A stretch of 64,000 bases of DNA, from NCBI GenBank assembly GCA_021527695.1, contig JAKFAO010000006.1, positions 1 to 64,000 of the forward strand. The letters are read 5' to 3'. Below are positions 11,101 to 23,174 of the stretch, one piece after another. The DNA is from Naematelia aurantialba (lineage: Eukaryota; Basidiomycota; Tremellomycetes; Tremellales; Naemateliaceae). The notes beneath the pieces are model-generated. The model saw only the letters and a list, made by a program, of their open reading frames with translations, was not told the origin of the DNA and searched no databases. Position 1 is the stretch's first letter. Each line of letters opens with the position of its first letter. A program made the translations under genes and the position numbers.

Positions 11101-11897
11101 TCAGCGTGTCAAATACTGAAACAGAGTCTTCTTCAGCTCTAAATCGAGAACATCGAGGAGAACTCACCATCCTGACTCGACGCTAGTAAGGTCTTCACGC
11201 AACACGGACACATGACCTCGTTTGCGGGAGATGGACGCGCTGTAGGATCAGTAAACTAACGAGGTGGGAACTCACATTTGCCAAGTGATGTCTTTGAATT
11301 GTATCTTCTATTTCCTGCTACATGCGCCTTCTCAGACAGGGACGACTCTTCGCAGCATCCTTTTTCCTTGCGTCCATCACATTCTCCCCCGCCGTCCCCG
11401 CAGCAGGCGTTTGCGGGAGGCTTCTGTTCATCGTCACAGCAAGCTTCTTTACAGCCGAGCGAGGAAGGTTTCTTGGACGCGGAAACATCCTGCGAGATCA
11501 TTGATTGAGCGTCGTCGGAACAGCAGCTTCCTCCACAGCACCCCTCTGACTCTGCAACTTCCTCTCCGCCCTCATCATTCTCACAGCCTTTCTCTTCGCA
11601 ACAGGGGGAACGACCCTCGGCCAAAGAGCTGCGCGTGTTGGTGTCTAGAGAGGCGGTCACATTGACAAGTTTGTCGGAAGTGTAGTCATCGACGTGACTG
11701 TCCTTGTCAGGACTGTGGCAGCTATCCTCTCGAAGATGATGGCGTGCAAAAGACGCTCGACCACAGCAACTGTCTTCCTCCACGATATCCTTTTGGCTTT
11801 TGAGACACTCCTGGACAGCAGCATCCTGATTCCCCTTACAGCAACCAATCTCGCAGCTCGCAGAGGCGCAAGCTTCATCAGCCCCATCCAGCTCCAT
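8186..11897 (-). CDS. Cys-rich heavy-metal P1B-type ATPase (Pca1/CrpA-like)
   Basis: A minus-strand gene. ATG is at 11895-11897 (MELDGADEACASASCEIGCC) and the stop at 8186. Introns lie near 11240-11275, 11116-11167, 10646-10707, 9768-9809 and 9251-9304. The first about 208 residues carry 23 cysteines including eight CC pairs. A CPCC and more CC pairs follow, then one HMA domain with GMDCPDC. The P-type core is complete: DESALTGEP (actuator), CPCALAIS (metal site in the membrane), DKTGT (phosphorylated Asp), SMHPASE (HP motif) and GDGIND (hinge). CPC predicts monovalent copper or a soft metal such as Cd. Fungal relatives with Cys-rich tails (Pca1, Crp1/CrpA) export toxic metal at the plasma membrane. 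Export is therefore more likely than Golgi copper loading, by analogy. Confidence 0.9.
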
Positions 11898-12751
11898 GAT
11901 GGGCTGTCGTGAGGATGTTGTTTGAACCAAAGAATTGACCTTGGAGGTTGAGAATCAGACAACCAAGGCGGCGGCATATTGGTCGCGTAGCAGGCAATCG
12001 TTACGTAAGCGAACGCAGGCGTGAGGGCTTGGCATTAGCTTGAAGCCTTGAAGCTGATGCTCATTCGGGATTCTGTTTGTAATGCTCAAAACACCGTAGT
12101 CTCTGCTGCGCCTCGACAATGTCAGCAGAGGAGGAGTGCCGCCAGGGGTCTCCGACAGGCTTTCATGCATGACATGGGGAATTTTTGGTCAAGCAAGAAT
12201 CTGGGTTTCAAGCTGGCGGCCTTGATTTCCTGTTGACGGCGTGCAACAACGGGTTTCCCTAGAGTCCGTAGAGACAAACCTACGCCAGTCTATTGGTGCC
12301 CCAAGCTCCAACCCGTCGACGGTGGATCGGAGCACCGTGGCACCTGATCCTAGGGATTCGCGGTGAGATGGCACGAACGTCCCTCCTCTCTTACCGCAGA
12401 GTGGTCCACGGTACAGGCTCTTCTTGTCGTGGTCTATGCCTTCTCGATCCTGCTCGGTCATTGCACATAGCGCTGCAAGCTTCTGCGCGGCTGCATGGAG
12501 GCTCGCCAGACTTTGGCAACGTCTCAGATCTGCAATGCACCTGACTGAAGTCCTCACGCGAGACCCCCTCTCTCCCCTCCACTACAACGTCACAACACAA
12601 CGTCATCGTCACAACCTTGTCGTGCTCCGGTGATCACGATCTAGATAGCTCCACCCATCTCGTCACGAGTCTCCAATTCGTCTTTCTCCTTTCGAGAAAA
12701 ACACCCCTTGTCGAGCAGCACGTCTTGTCACATTGCAGTGCGTTCACGACC
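11898..12751. other. Divergent intergenic region, metal ATPase / small mitochondrial protein
   Basis: This is the shared upstream region of the minus-strand ATPase and the plus-strand gene at 12752. Minus-strand open frames at 12189-12612 overlap in two phases and lack a convincing start or family, so I do not call a gene. Confidence 0.4.
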
Positions 12752-13000
12752 ATGTCTCGGGTTTCCATGCAAAGCGGCCGCTTCCTCGCTTCACGAGCTT
12801 TTTCCACCGCCAAGCCGCGGTTCTTCCCCGCCAACCCGACCGCTGGTCCAAATGCGAGCGCCGATACCGGGCGCATCTCGCGCGACAAGCAAGGTGCAGC
12901 CGAGCCAGATCAGCCTCATCCCGGAGGATCCGCACAGGGTGGTCCCTCTGGAGGCGGCAGTGGGAGTCCCGAAGAGCAGACCGGAATGCCTGATCCCTGA
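12752..13000 (+). CDS. Small protein with mitochondrial-type presequence, function unknown
   Basis: An intronless 82-codon frame starting ATG at 12752. The first about 25 residues (MSRVSMQSGRFLASRAFSTA and onward) are rich in Arg, Ser and Ala with no acidic residue, and include an RAFSTA-like cleavage context. This is a typical mitochondrial matrix-targeting signal. The rest is Gly/Pro/Ser-rich and hydrophilic (GGSAQGGPSGGGSGSPEE) and ends MPDP. I recognise no domain. The intact presequence-like start and CT-rich leader support a real gene. Confidence 0.5.
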   Translation: MSRVSMQSGRFLASRAFSTAKPRFFPANPTAGPNASADTGRISRDKQGAAEPDQPHPGGSAQGGPSGGGSGSPEEQTGMPDP

Positions 13001-13311
13001 GTAGGAGGCAAAGATGCCGCCAAGGCGAAAAAGGGGATGACGTCGGGAGCAGACAAGCCAGCGAGACATTGAGGGGTTCGATGTGAGCGCCCTTCGCTGT
13101 TCCGCGGTGCCGTGGTTGCAGCCTCCATTCCGCTTCATGCGGATTCCAAGTCTCATCTTGTCGCAAAATATCCTAATGTCCATGCTGACTTTACAGTGTC
13201 AGGCGCGTAGGGTATGAAGGGGAGGGGATGAGAATGCGAAAGCGATGACCTCGATGTATTCGCACGCATACATTGGTCCGTCAAACGGAATACATTACAA
13301 ATCTTTACCTG
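13001..13311. other. Short intergenic region between convergent genes
   Basis: Nothing recognisable; 3' sides of the small mitochondrial-type gene and the P450. Confidence 0.4.
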
Positions 13312-15239
13312 TCAGCCTTGACATCGGAGAGTACATGTCTCATATCCCTTTGACACGATAAGCGGCATCTCCACCTTGCCACCGACTTTCGGCCTGACGA
13401 GTCCGAGGCTTTACACGTGAGCACGATAGGCCAATCGGCAACTCACCCTCCAAACTTGGTAAATTCCGGTCTAGAGTCGACTTCGCTGAATGTCACCTCC
13501 CTGCAGAGGGCAAACAAAACTGCCTTGATCTCTGCGATTGCAAAACGTGATCCTCTTCGCTGTCAGCTAAAGCAACTGACTGGTAGCTCACATGCAATGC
13601 CGAACACCGCCGCCAAACGTCTGTATAGCCTCCCCTAGTGCTTCTTTCTGCAAGAATCGCTCAGGCTTGAAGGTTTCCGCATCACGCCCCCAAACAGCTG
13701 GATCCAGGTTCATGCGACCGTAATCTTCCGTTAGTTTGACCCCGTGATCACACCTACCTATATGTATGGTGTCACCCTTGCTCACGGTGACGTGATCCAT
13801 TTCGTAGCCGTTGCGGCCACGCACTGGACGTGCCAGTGGCACGATGGTGGCCGTCTTGGCCACACGGAATAGCGTCGGGGCTGCTGGGTATACTCGCAAC
13901 AGTTCGCGAACAAAGGCGTCGAGATAGGGCAAGGCATCCAGCGTATCCCTAGGATTTTAGGGCATGTCTGACGGGTCCTGACCTACCAGTCCGGTCGGTC
14001 TGTGGCAACGTTTTGCACCTCTTGTCGAAGCGACGCGGCGATATTGGCATGCTTGGACAGCAATCCCGCAGCCCACGTCAGAGTGACGGCCACCGTGGTG
14101 TTGCCAGCGAAAAGCTTGAGTCAACATGTGCACAGGAGCATTAGACTTACAAAGAGCGGAATCTGCGCAAGAACCTCCTCATCTGACATCCTCTGAGACT
14201 CTTTCACGTCTGTGGCCACATTTGCACGTACTTTGAGGTCAGCAAGGCCGGGTGAGTGGAGCCTCACGGATGTTGGATATGAGGTCTCCTTCGACCAGGT
14301 CGGCCTTCTTGACTTCCAACCCAACTTCGGCTAGCACTCTTCGACGTTTATCATCGATGAGTCGCTATGCATCAGTTTGGAGCATGGCGCATTCCTACCT
14401 GACCAATACGTTTCATCATAGACGACGCATTCTCCAACGACTCGGACCGCTCCGTCTTCTAGCATTGTAAGTCACTGCAGCAAGTCGTGACGTACCAAGA
14501 ATCCAGAAAGGGGTACGCCCATGCGTTGCAGCATAGTCACGATGCCACTGTCGTGGTTACCCATCATCATTCGCTTCCAAGCTTCGAGGAGCTCGTTTCC
14601 CTCGCCACGCATTGCGCCAAAGTCGCAGTCAAATGCAGCGAGACCGATGACGTCGACCGTGAGCTGATGCATCACCTTGACGAGGTCTACCTGACCGGGC
14701 ATGCTAGAAAGCTTTTGGGATAACTCGTATGCCTTAGCGAGCAGCATGGGAGTCATGTGCCGTATCTGCGCGGGTCCGAAACTCGGCGCGATGGCTCGTC
14801 TCTGGCGTCGATGAGCAGGACCCTCGACACCAATCAAGCTTGGGCCTTGGTTCTCGAGCGCAAATTTGATAATAGACTCTGGCTGCAGGAAGATCTCAGA
14901 GTGTTGATGCACGTGCCTCACGGCCAACGGGTCGATGGTGAGTATCACCGGGCGTCGCCACATCCCTACGTAACGCAAGGTGTCACCGTAACGAGCGAAC
15001 CATGTCTTCTGCAGCGAGCCATGGGGGGCGCGCAACAGTTCACGCTGATGTCCAAAGATGATGCTGGCAGGTGGTGGTCCTGGATATTCAGTAAAATATC
15101 GCCCACGGGGCTCACCATCGAGATTCCGCGCGGGCCAAGAGAGCTCGTGGAGGAAATAGACGGCCGCACCGATAGCAGCAAAGACGCCCAGCGCTCCGAG
15201 CGCATGCCACAGGCCGGAATATGGGAGCACTGTCAACAT
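13312..15239 (-). CDS. Cytochrome P450 monooxygenase (copy 1, intact heme site)
   Basis: A minus-strand gene. ATG is at 15237-15239 and TGA at 13312-13314. The N-terminus is a membrane anchor (LWHALGALGVFAAIGAAVYF) followed by the Pro-rich hinge YPGPPPAS. P450 landmarks in order are: WxxxR-like GPAHRRQRRAIAPSFGP (C helix), the I-helix FAGNTTVAVTLTW, ExxR in FVRELLRVYP, FKPERF, and the heme loop FGGGVRHC. The loop is split by an intron whose downstream exon gives IGSRFAIAEIKA, completing the C-x-G motif. The protein should be an ER-anchored monooxygenase; the substrate is unknown. It is clearly paralogous to the P450 at 57705-59940 (shared APxGSLQ, LPYLxAFxRE and PVRG/SVRG blocks). Confidence 0.88.
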
Positions 15240-16150
15240 TGCAACAGTCAAGACGGCTAAGTAACGGTATCAGAGAACAGGACTACATCTCGCGGGATGA
15301 CTGGTATCGGACACCGGGACGCCGTGTGGTACCAGATATATCCATGCCGATAAGCTCCGACAGGTCCGCAACACCGTACAGGGCGGCGTGCTTGTCGAAT
15401 CCTCTGCGGTCGACGACAAAGAAGCAGGCCAGTAGTGTCTATCGAGACCTCGGGACGTGAAGCGGCTGTCCCCACACGGTGAACACCACTCGACCAATGC
15501 GAAAGCTCAAGGATAGCCGCCATCCCGCAGGCAGATTCATTGGTCAGACTGCCGACAGAATATGTCACCGACGACCTGTCGGCAAACTGGCCGACATGAT
15601 CCTGGCCTTCAGGCCTCGGGGAGATTTCACCGACTTTTGTAACGACGTTAGGATTGAACTTGTACGTACACGGCGACTCTGGTATGGGATTTTCTACAGG
15701 TACGCGCTACCTCATGCGCTCGTAACGTGCTCATCATGTGTCAGATTACGGTGCTCTCACAGGTAGCCCTGCGTGTCGAGATGCCTCTTGTTCCTGAACA
15801 AGCCCCTACTGGGGTACCTCCCAGACTGAACGAGTCGTTTGACTGGACCACCAACGGCTGGCCAGCCATCCCCACATCGTAGTGCAGATGTATATATTAG
15901 TTATACAGTACATACACACAATCCAATGTTACATGGCGGTTGTTCGGTTAAAAGCAACGGCGCCGAGCTACCGGATGAAGGGGCGACTTGTCCGGCTGTT
16001 GGCCCCCTCGTGTGTTTACCCTTATACTTCGCATGCTCAGGTGGGGGCTCTATCAATGTATATATTAACGGATGTGGGAAGGGGTATGCATACGTCCGCA
16101 CCGAGACATCTACCAGTTGTCAGTCATAGTCCGACCAGTGCAGTTTAATC
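15240..16150. other. Divergent promoter region, P450 / L-arabinitol dehydrogenase
   Basis: No gene supported over 0.9 kb. It separates the minus-strand P450 from the plus-strand dehydrogenase and probably carries both promoters. Two identical TATATATTA elements occur, at about 15891 and 16059. Confidence 0.45.
16059..16067 (+). promoter_or_regulatory. TATA-like element upstream of L-arabinitol dehydrogenase
   Basis: TATATATTA lies about 85-90 bases before the ATG at 16151, a plausible TATA-box distance. The same 9-mer occurs once more at about 15891. Function is inferred from position only. Confidence 0.3.
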
Positions 16151-17626
16151 ATGCCTATCGCAACTGCCGCAACGGCGTCGGCAGTTCCTCCCCTTCTGTC
16201 CCAATACGAGGACCAGTACGACCCATCCAAGGTCCTCAAGCACCCCGACTTTAAAATTTTGGACGAGTCTTCACCAGAGCTCAAGGACAAGAATGCCAAT
16301 ATCGCCTGCGCGTACAACCCAGCCCATCAAGTACACCTCATCCACAAACCTCGCTTTGCCCCTCGTCCTCACGAGGTCATTGTCCATGTGCGCGCCACCG
16401 GTATCTGCGGGTACGTGATCAGAGATGTCACTTTTGGACTACTCCTGACGCGAGCAACAGATCTGATGTGCACTTTTGGAAGCACGGACATATTGGTCCG
16501 ACCATGATTGTCACAGACGAGTGTGGAGCCGGCCACGAGTCGGCTGGGGAGATCATTGAGCTGGGAGAGGGTGTCACTCAGTTCAAAGTTGGAGACCGAG
16601 TAGCTATCGAGGCGGGTGTCCCATGTGGTCAGGCAGACTGTGACCCCTGTCGCACTGGGCGCTACAATGCGTGTAAGTGGTGTAGCTACAATACGGTCAC
16701 GCACAACATTGACATCAGCGCAGGCCAACGAGTCGTCTTCTTCTCAACCCCTCCCTACCACGGCACTCTCACTCGCTTCCACGCCCATCCGGCGGCTTGG
16801 CTGCACAAGCTCCCTGACAGCGTATCGTACGAAGAAGGATCGCTGTGTGAGCCACTGGCTGTTGCACTCGCCGGTATGGAACGAGCGGGCGTCAGACTGG
16901 GTGACCCTATCGTGATCTGGTAAGCTTTGTTGATGCGAGCTCTTACAGGTCTGCTCTGATGATCGCAGCGGAGCAGGCCCCATTGGCCTCATCACACTGC
17001 TCTGTGCCCATGCGGCAGGCTGCACGCCCATTGTCATTACTGATCTCGTCCCGTCCCGACTTGCTTTCGCCCAGACGTTGGTTCCGACCGTCAAGACGGT
17101 CTGCATCCAGAAAGGCTGGTCCGCCGAAGAGACGGCTGAAGCCATCAAAACTGCGGCTGGAGTCTCCATTCGTGTAGCTCTAGAGTGCACTGGGTTCGAG
17201 TCGTCCATCAGAGCAGCCATCTTTGTGAGTCTGGGCTCCATCTCATCACCTCAGGAAGCTGTACTGAATCGTATAGTCCGTCTGCTTCGGTGGAAAGGTG
17301 TTTGTCATTGGCGTTGGTCCATCCGAGCAGAGCGTGAGCTATTCGCTAGTAGTCGAGCTGACATGCAGTATCCGTTTGGCTATTGCTCTGCAAACGAGAT
17401 CGACCTTCAATACCAGTACCGCTACGCCAACCAAGTATGTCGCCGCGGTGATCCTGTATATGCTAACCCGGCCCAGTACCCCAAAGCCCTTCGCCTAGTT
17501 TCTGGTGGTCTGATCGACCTCAAGCCCCTCGTCACCCATCGATTCCCGCTTGAGCGTGCCGTAGAGGCTTTCCACGTCGCCTCGGACCCGTCCAAGGGTG
17601 CTATCAAGGTGCAGATTCAGGATTGA
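16151..17626 (+). CDS. lad1: L-arabinitol 4-dehydrogenase (zinc MDR family)
   Basis: This enzyme oxidises L-arabinitol to L-xylulose with NAD+ in the fungal pentose catabolic pathway, in the cytosol. ATG is at 16151 ([14 protein letters not shown]) and the stop at 17624-17626. Exons read continuously through GICG, then [11 protein letters not shown] and [13 protein letters not shown]. The structural-zinc cysteines are in [17 protein letters not shown]. The substrate-region block [12 protein letters not shown] is typical of LAD rather than general alcohol dehydrogenases. The NAD site is CGAGPIGLI, and late in the protein comes [13 protein letters not shown]. Xylitol or sorbitol dehydrogenase is the main alternative; the [11 protein letters not shown] and YHGTL blocks favour LAD. 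The first about 60 residues are longer than in bacterial members. Confidence 0.88.
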
Positions 17627-17928
17627 TTGGATGGGTTTCTGGGCAAATGGAATTCACTGGACTTTATGCATGCATCTGATGGTTTCTTGGGCAGCCAGAA
17701 AAGTACTCTGAGGTGGGATCCATGTAACTAGAACACCGAGAGCACCTCGCTCTGCAAACGGTTTGAGACCAGACGGTGGACCAATGTTCCAGAAGGAGCA
17801 AGGTGGCGCGTCCGACAGGAGTCGACCTCTCTCAGCGGAGGGTTAGTAGCCAGGTCAAGATAATGTTCATGTTGTGCATAGACTTGCCGAGCAGCAAGAT
17901 GCCATAGCTTCTGCGGAACAGTAGCAGC
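17627..17928. other. Intergenic region
   Basis: Nothing recognisable; 3' side of the dehydrogenase and 5' side of the next plus-strand gene. Confidence 0.4.
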
Positions 17929-19804
17929 ATGGGTCTAGTAACTCCAGCCCGTCAAATCCTATCCCCTCGGCGTCTCGTTCTCATCGGTCTGACCCTCTGC
18001 CTGGTCTTGCTCTATCGCCGGTCCTCACGTCCAGCCCCAACGTCGCGATTCCTCGAATCATCGACGCCACGATGGGATCCGGGTCAACACCACGCCCTCA
18101 TCGCGACGCTCCCACATTGGCATGCCGATGTCTGGCTTTGGTTGGCCGGAACACTGTCTCGCATGGACGTCGGCGTAGACGTTTTTGCTGAATGCGATGG
18201 ATATCTGGGCGTGGACAACAACGACACTTGTATTCAGTATGGCTTGGTGGAGTTTGCGCGGGAGGCTGGGATATGGGAAGGCAGTAAGCACCACCCCACT
18301 CCCGCCATGAACTGTGCTGAGGACACGAATCAAGTCTTGAAGCATAAGAGCGAGCTATTTGACCAAGTCAACAAGCCGCTCCCAGATGGCAGGTTGTCGG
18401 ATATTGTCTTTTTGGTCACTGAAAAGGAGGAGTGAGCCCATGTCGGTCCGAGTTGGAGCAGATCTTGACTAACGGTGCAGTCTTCCATGGGTGAATGAGA
18501 AACTGCTGGAGCTTTGGCAGGAGCGTCCAGAAGATCAAAAGTTCAAGCTGGTGCCCATCTATCATGAGGCATCAGATAACGTCGAGGGCGACGCCAAGTG
18601 GTGGGTCCCGACCGGAGCTCTGGTACGTCTCGCCATGCAGCATTACGGCGACTCCGCTGACGCCATACACAACAGAGTTTCTTGACCATCTCCCAGCAGT
18701 AGGTCCCAGATACAGTCTCATAAAACATCCGGCAGTCCCATGCGCTTGGCTGACCACACAGTGTGAACGACGATCTCCTGCATCACTTTGATGTCCTTAC
18801 TCGCGATCCCGACTACACCTCTCTTGGGTTCGAGCACCTCCAGTCACGGGTGGTGATCCCCTACTTGGACGTGGCGGATCGGATACGTCTGGGACCCGAC
18901 AGTACAGAAGTGCCGAGGGAACAACATCCTATTCTCTCGCGTGCCGTCATTGCTGGCATGGTTACTCTGGGCAGGAGGGACTATTATGCCATCTTCGAGG
19001 AGCTCGAGTTTCTCATGAGCGGTTCGTCTTCTGTCTGGCTGTCCATGGCGATGTGACGACGCTCATAATCCCAGATGAACCTGAAATGTGGGGCTACTTC
19101 TTCAACGAGACGACGCAAGTGTATGATCCCATCGACCCGACCGACCCAGATACTTTTAAGTTGCAGCTCGTTGGGGAAAAGTCTTCCGACATGCCTGATA
19201 CCGATGTGCTCAGCAATGTCGTCGAGCTCATAATGGGAGAGACGCAGGAGGAGTTCTACCAGATCATGGCGGGGACGGATGTGCTGCTCCTGGCTTGGAA
19301 ACCGGGAGGCAAGTGTGAGTCCGACTCTCCCTTGTTCATGACTGGTGCTGAAGAGGTATAGACTACGAAACCCAGGCGAGCGGAGGGGTCGTCGTGAGTC
19401 CATGCTTGTGCCTGCATCTCGAGTGCTCCAAATAACGTACATAGCGCTCTATCGAAGTAGGAGTACCGCTTCTGACTACCCAAACGATTCTCGACAAGTA
19501 CTCATTTCTTGATACGACGGTCGCCATTGGACGACCCGTAGCTATCTCGGAGATTGGGGCGGTTCGATGGTTCCGCAAGTATGCTCACCTGGATCTGCCT
19601 CGCATGTCGGTCGATGAAGTTGTGGAGGTCATCCGTCCCGACCTGCCAGAGGACCACCATTGGAAATTGCCCATCGAGGTCGCTGAGATGCTGAAACATG
19701 GCTGGAAGCGGAGTGCGATGGACTTTGAAAGGAGGAGAAGGGAGATCGAGGCCTCGAACCAGAGAGCACTGCGAGAGGTCATGATGACTCTTGTAGGACC
19801 GTAG
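17929..19804 (+). CDS. Type II membrane glycosyltransferase-like protein (copy 1)
   Basis: A multi-exon gene starting ATG at 17929. A short cytosolic tail is followed by one membrane helix (LVLIGLTLCLVLLY, residues about 16-30), then a large lumenal region. This is the topology of Golgi glycosyltransferases. Recognisable pieces are HALIATLPHWHADVWLWLAG, LPWVNEKLLELWQERP, MVTLGRRDYYAIFEELEFLM and VLSNVVELIMGETQEEFYQI. The C-terminal part holds LLTTQTILDKYSFLDTTVAI. Order and spacing match the gene at 46562-48704 (its SSRDYERILSDLVAVM and YREFYDLLGEMDLMLPA), so the two are paralogs. The arrangement suggests a two-lobed GT-B-like enzyme. I infer glycosyltransferase from fold-like pattern and neighbours, not from a catalytic motif. 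Confidence 0.6.
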
Positions 19805-19995
19805 TTGATGCATTGTTACGCTTCCTCATCGCCTTGCGCAGCGAGTAACCGAGACACACTCCCGCCCCCCGTGACGTACTCTCCGCTCGTTGAGACACCG
19901 CTCGTGCTTTCCCATCCATACATCGACTTTGATGGGTTGGGCCTTCCTTGACTGCGCTCCTCGTCGTCAACACCATCCAGCTTGACAGACGGCAA

Positions 19996-21796
19996 ATGGC
20001 CTTGGACCGTCGCGGACCATCTCCGTTCGCCTTGATCGTTCACCCCACCCGTCGCACGCTCCGCATATACGCCCTCCTGCTCGCCGGATCCATCACAGTC
20101 TGGCTGCTTTCCAGTAGCGGCAGCATAGCACCCTCCGGTCTTGGTCTAGACGAACTCTATGCTCGCACAGCCAGCACCTCTAGAGCTTTCGACGGGGCGG
20201 ACAGCAAAGTGCACAAGTTTAGGAAGCAGTTTCCGGCGTTGCGGGGCGTGGACCAGAGGGGGGTAGCGGATGAGGCAAACCGACTGCCCAGGCGTGCATG
20301 GGCAGGGAGTGGAGTATTCGATTGGCCAAGGACAACCAAGATGTTTGTGTTGTGAGTGGGGTCTTTGACCGGCGAACAGTGCAGGACTGACGGAGCGCAG
20401 CGGCGATTCGTACTGTAAGGCTAGCTAGCAGCACTGAACGGACCACACGCTGAATCCCTCTCTCTCTTTGTCGCTCTATGCAGCCACCATTGAGTGAGTA
20501 AATCGCTTATTTGCTCATGAAGAAGCGGTTGCTGACATCAACAGTTCTGACTACAGGAAGAATGGTGTAGACGGGGGTCATCATGAACGCTTTGTGAGTG
20601 CTTCTGTCAATGGAAAGATCGCAGGCTGATATGCTCTAGCACCACAAGGCGACGGACATGAAGTGGGCAGACTACCTCTACGCGTTGGTACAATCCTCCG
20701 AGTGATCTCCACTGTACTGACGCTTGTCACGCAGGGTGTTTCACGACTTCCACAGTAAGCTCCACACCACTATCGGAAAAGCAGACCAGCTCAGGTTGTG
20801 TAGTCCTACAGTACTACAACTTTGCTCGACCAGGGGCAACAGTCGCGCAGGACATGTAAGCACCTTCTGCCAGGACTAGGGATTGGCTAGCTAAGCATAG
20901 TATCGTTCTCAGCATCCCACCGGGACTGGAAAAGTACGGCACATATACCACACAGCTACAAGAGTTCGAGGATCTCTTCAGCCCACTACCTGGACCTCCA
21001 CGAGTCAACTGGCACCACAACGACACCCTTTTTGTTGTCTTCTTTGGCATCAACGATATGGTACGTCATGCACCAGCCGACAGTTGCCGCGCTAACGAGT
21101 CTTGCAGGGACGGATGAATGTAAGTCGTGCTGCCATTGGCCATCGTGCTGAGCGAGCAGCGAGAGGATATCGGACGAATGGACATCCCCGAGACGTCGAC
21201 TCGGTTGGCACGTTCAGTGGTGGACCAGACCAAGAGGCTCTATAGTCTGGGAGCGCGTTCCTTCCTGTTCCTCAACCTACCACCTCTCGACCGCTCACCA
21301 AAGTACAATCTTCCTAGCGAGGTGGGAATCAGGTCGCACGACCTCATCAAGCAGAGCACCGACGTATTCAATGATCAGCTCGAGGTAGCCGTGGAAGAAT
21401 GGAAAGTGGAGTTGAGAGCAAAGGAAGATCCGGCCGAGGTCATGCTCTTCGATCTTCACAGCTTCTATTCAACAGTTCTTGAATACCCAGAGCTATTCGG
21501 CATGACCGAGTGCGGGAGGTACCAGATGACGGTGGATGGGAAACGGCCAAATCTGGGGCGCATGGGTTACTGGTGAGTCTCTCGGTTTGCTGGTTCCGTC
21601 GCTGATTACCCTTGAGCTATCACGATAATCAGCATATCAGCTGGTCAGCGGCCGAGTGAGCATGCTTGACGACGTGGAGTAGTCTGTGTCAGCTAACCTC
21701 GTCAGGGTGATCGCTCGCTCCGTCAACGGCTTGTTGCATCGTCATTCCAATTCCTTCCAACGTTCCAACGCGACAGAGACAGCACTTCACGCATAA
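19996..21796 (+). CDS. Membrane-anchored SGNH/GDSL esterase (CE16-like acetylesterase), with microexons
   Basis: ATG is at 19996 (MALDRRGPSPFALIVHPTRR), giving a basic tail and one membrane helix (IYALLLAGSITVWLL). The four SGNH blocks are all present after splicing: FVFGDSYST (nucleophile Ser), NFARPGAT (Gly), FGINDMGRM (Asn), and DNQHISW (Asp-x-x-His). The family removes acyl groups, typically acetyl, from carbohydrates. The GDS motif is assembled from microexons: 20401-20414 (14 bases) and 20484-20493 (10 bases), plus about 12 bases (GGACGGATGAAT) near 21108-21120. The gene ends at TAA 21794-21796. It lies 191 bases behind the GT-like gene on the same strand, consistent with a shared glycan role. 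Confidence 0.8.
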
Positions 21797-21867
21797 TTAC
21801 TACATGATCGGGCAATTCAGCTCTGCATGTGACGGTGATGCATAGCATTCAAAAGACAGACTGCCGC

Positions 21868-23174
21868 CTACTTTGCATCGTCCTTGCCGTAGGCCCGCTT
21901 CATGCGGAGGTTGAAGAATTCTCCACTAGACATGCAGCCCTCAGCGACAGCTGGTCGGCCAGATTTGTCGATTGGTGTGAGCATCTGCCTTGATCAGCCG
22001 GCGTTCTTCAGAGATGATTTGCGACGTACGACGTTGTGGTCAGGGATCATAAAGAATACAACGCTTTTGCGACCAGGCAAGACGGCTCCCGGAGCCAGCT
22101 CTGGCGGGTTGGGGCATGTGACTCGATGCCAAGTCGCTTTGAATTGCGATCCCGACCAAATGTCCATGCTGACTCCAACTGCAGCCGTCAGCGAGCTCGA
22201 AACAGTGGTATGCCAAATGACACACCATTGACTAAAATGCTACCGCCTTCTGCGAGTCCCTCAGGCTGTGGTGCTGGAATCCACCAGCCTTTCCTCCCAC
22301 TTTGGTCTGGTGCTTCCGATGGGCCGTCCTCTCGGGCCACGAAGATCTCCAGACCCTCCACGGCCGTCGGCTGACCAGCTTCGTCAGGAGGAGACTGGAA
22401 GAGCAATGTGCTATGGGCTGGTCAGCCTTGTCGATATCAAGGTTCTGTCAAGCCTCACGCAGATCCAAAGTCCTGATGAGCACCTGCTCGGATGTCTAGC
22501 TCCCCTATCTTCAGTTTTGACCACGACGTCTCTTTCCCTTGGTCCGCTTCGTCCTCTGCAGAAGCTCGGGGGAATGCAGGATAGTGGATCAATCGCAAAC
22601 TCTCGTTGTTGTGGTAGTTGTGGCGTGAGCGAAAGTACTTTGGGTCGCCGTCGGGTGTCTTGAGGGCGATTGTGAACAGGTCAAGGAGTCGTAGTCCACA
22701 TGCGAAGCATGCACGGCGGAATGCTTCGATGCGGGGAACAAGGGTATGGTTCGGCAGCGAAGCAGGAAGGGAGGCTGTGGTAGATGGGCCGATTGAGAAG
22801 GACTCTTTGAGGTCACCACGAAAGCGATCCGCCTTGGAACCAGTTGTCTGGCCCATCATCGAGGTGTAGCTATGTTTCTCAGCCCTGCGGGATGGAAATG
22901 GCAAGATATAGCCTTACCCTTCACCGGTGGAGACATTGAATCCCACTGCCTCCTTCTGTTCGAGAGGGAGATCAAACAGTTCTGTTCCAGCTGCAAAGAT
23001 ATCGCGGACATGAGGCAGGTCGAGACCCGCGCCCGGGTTCAGGACATGTAGGAAGCCCACGGTATTGAGCGCCTCGAGTAGGGTAGCGGCTAGCTCACCG
23101 TCGGTCTTGCCGGAGAACGGGGAGAGGTCGATGCTGGGGATGTGGAGCCTTGGCGGCTGAGACGCGACTGGCAT
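21868..23174 (-). CDS. 2-oxoglutarate/Fe(II)-dependent oxygenase (second copy of the family)
   Basis: A minus-strand gene. ATG is at 23172-23174 (MPVASQPPRLHIPSIDLSPF) and TAG at 21868-21870 (FNLRMKRAYGKDDAK). It has the N-terminal DIOX_N-like part with TVGFLHVLNPG. The iron site is His/Asp in GAHQDFG plus a distal His in KATWHRVTCP. The 2OG Arg is in GRKSVVFFMIPDHN. Unlike the gene at 3174 it has no internal stop and looks fully functional. The substrate is unknown. The two oxygenases are only distantly similar to each other. Confidence 0.85.

Noticed and set aside
12189..12612. Possible small minus-strand gene
   Set aside because: Two phases are open, the longer starts with GTG, and there is no family similarity or credible intron.
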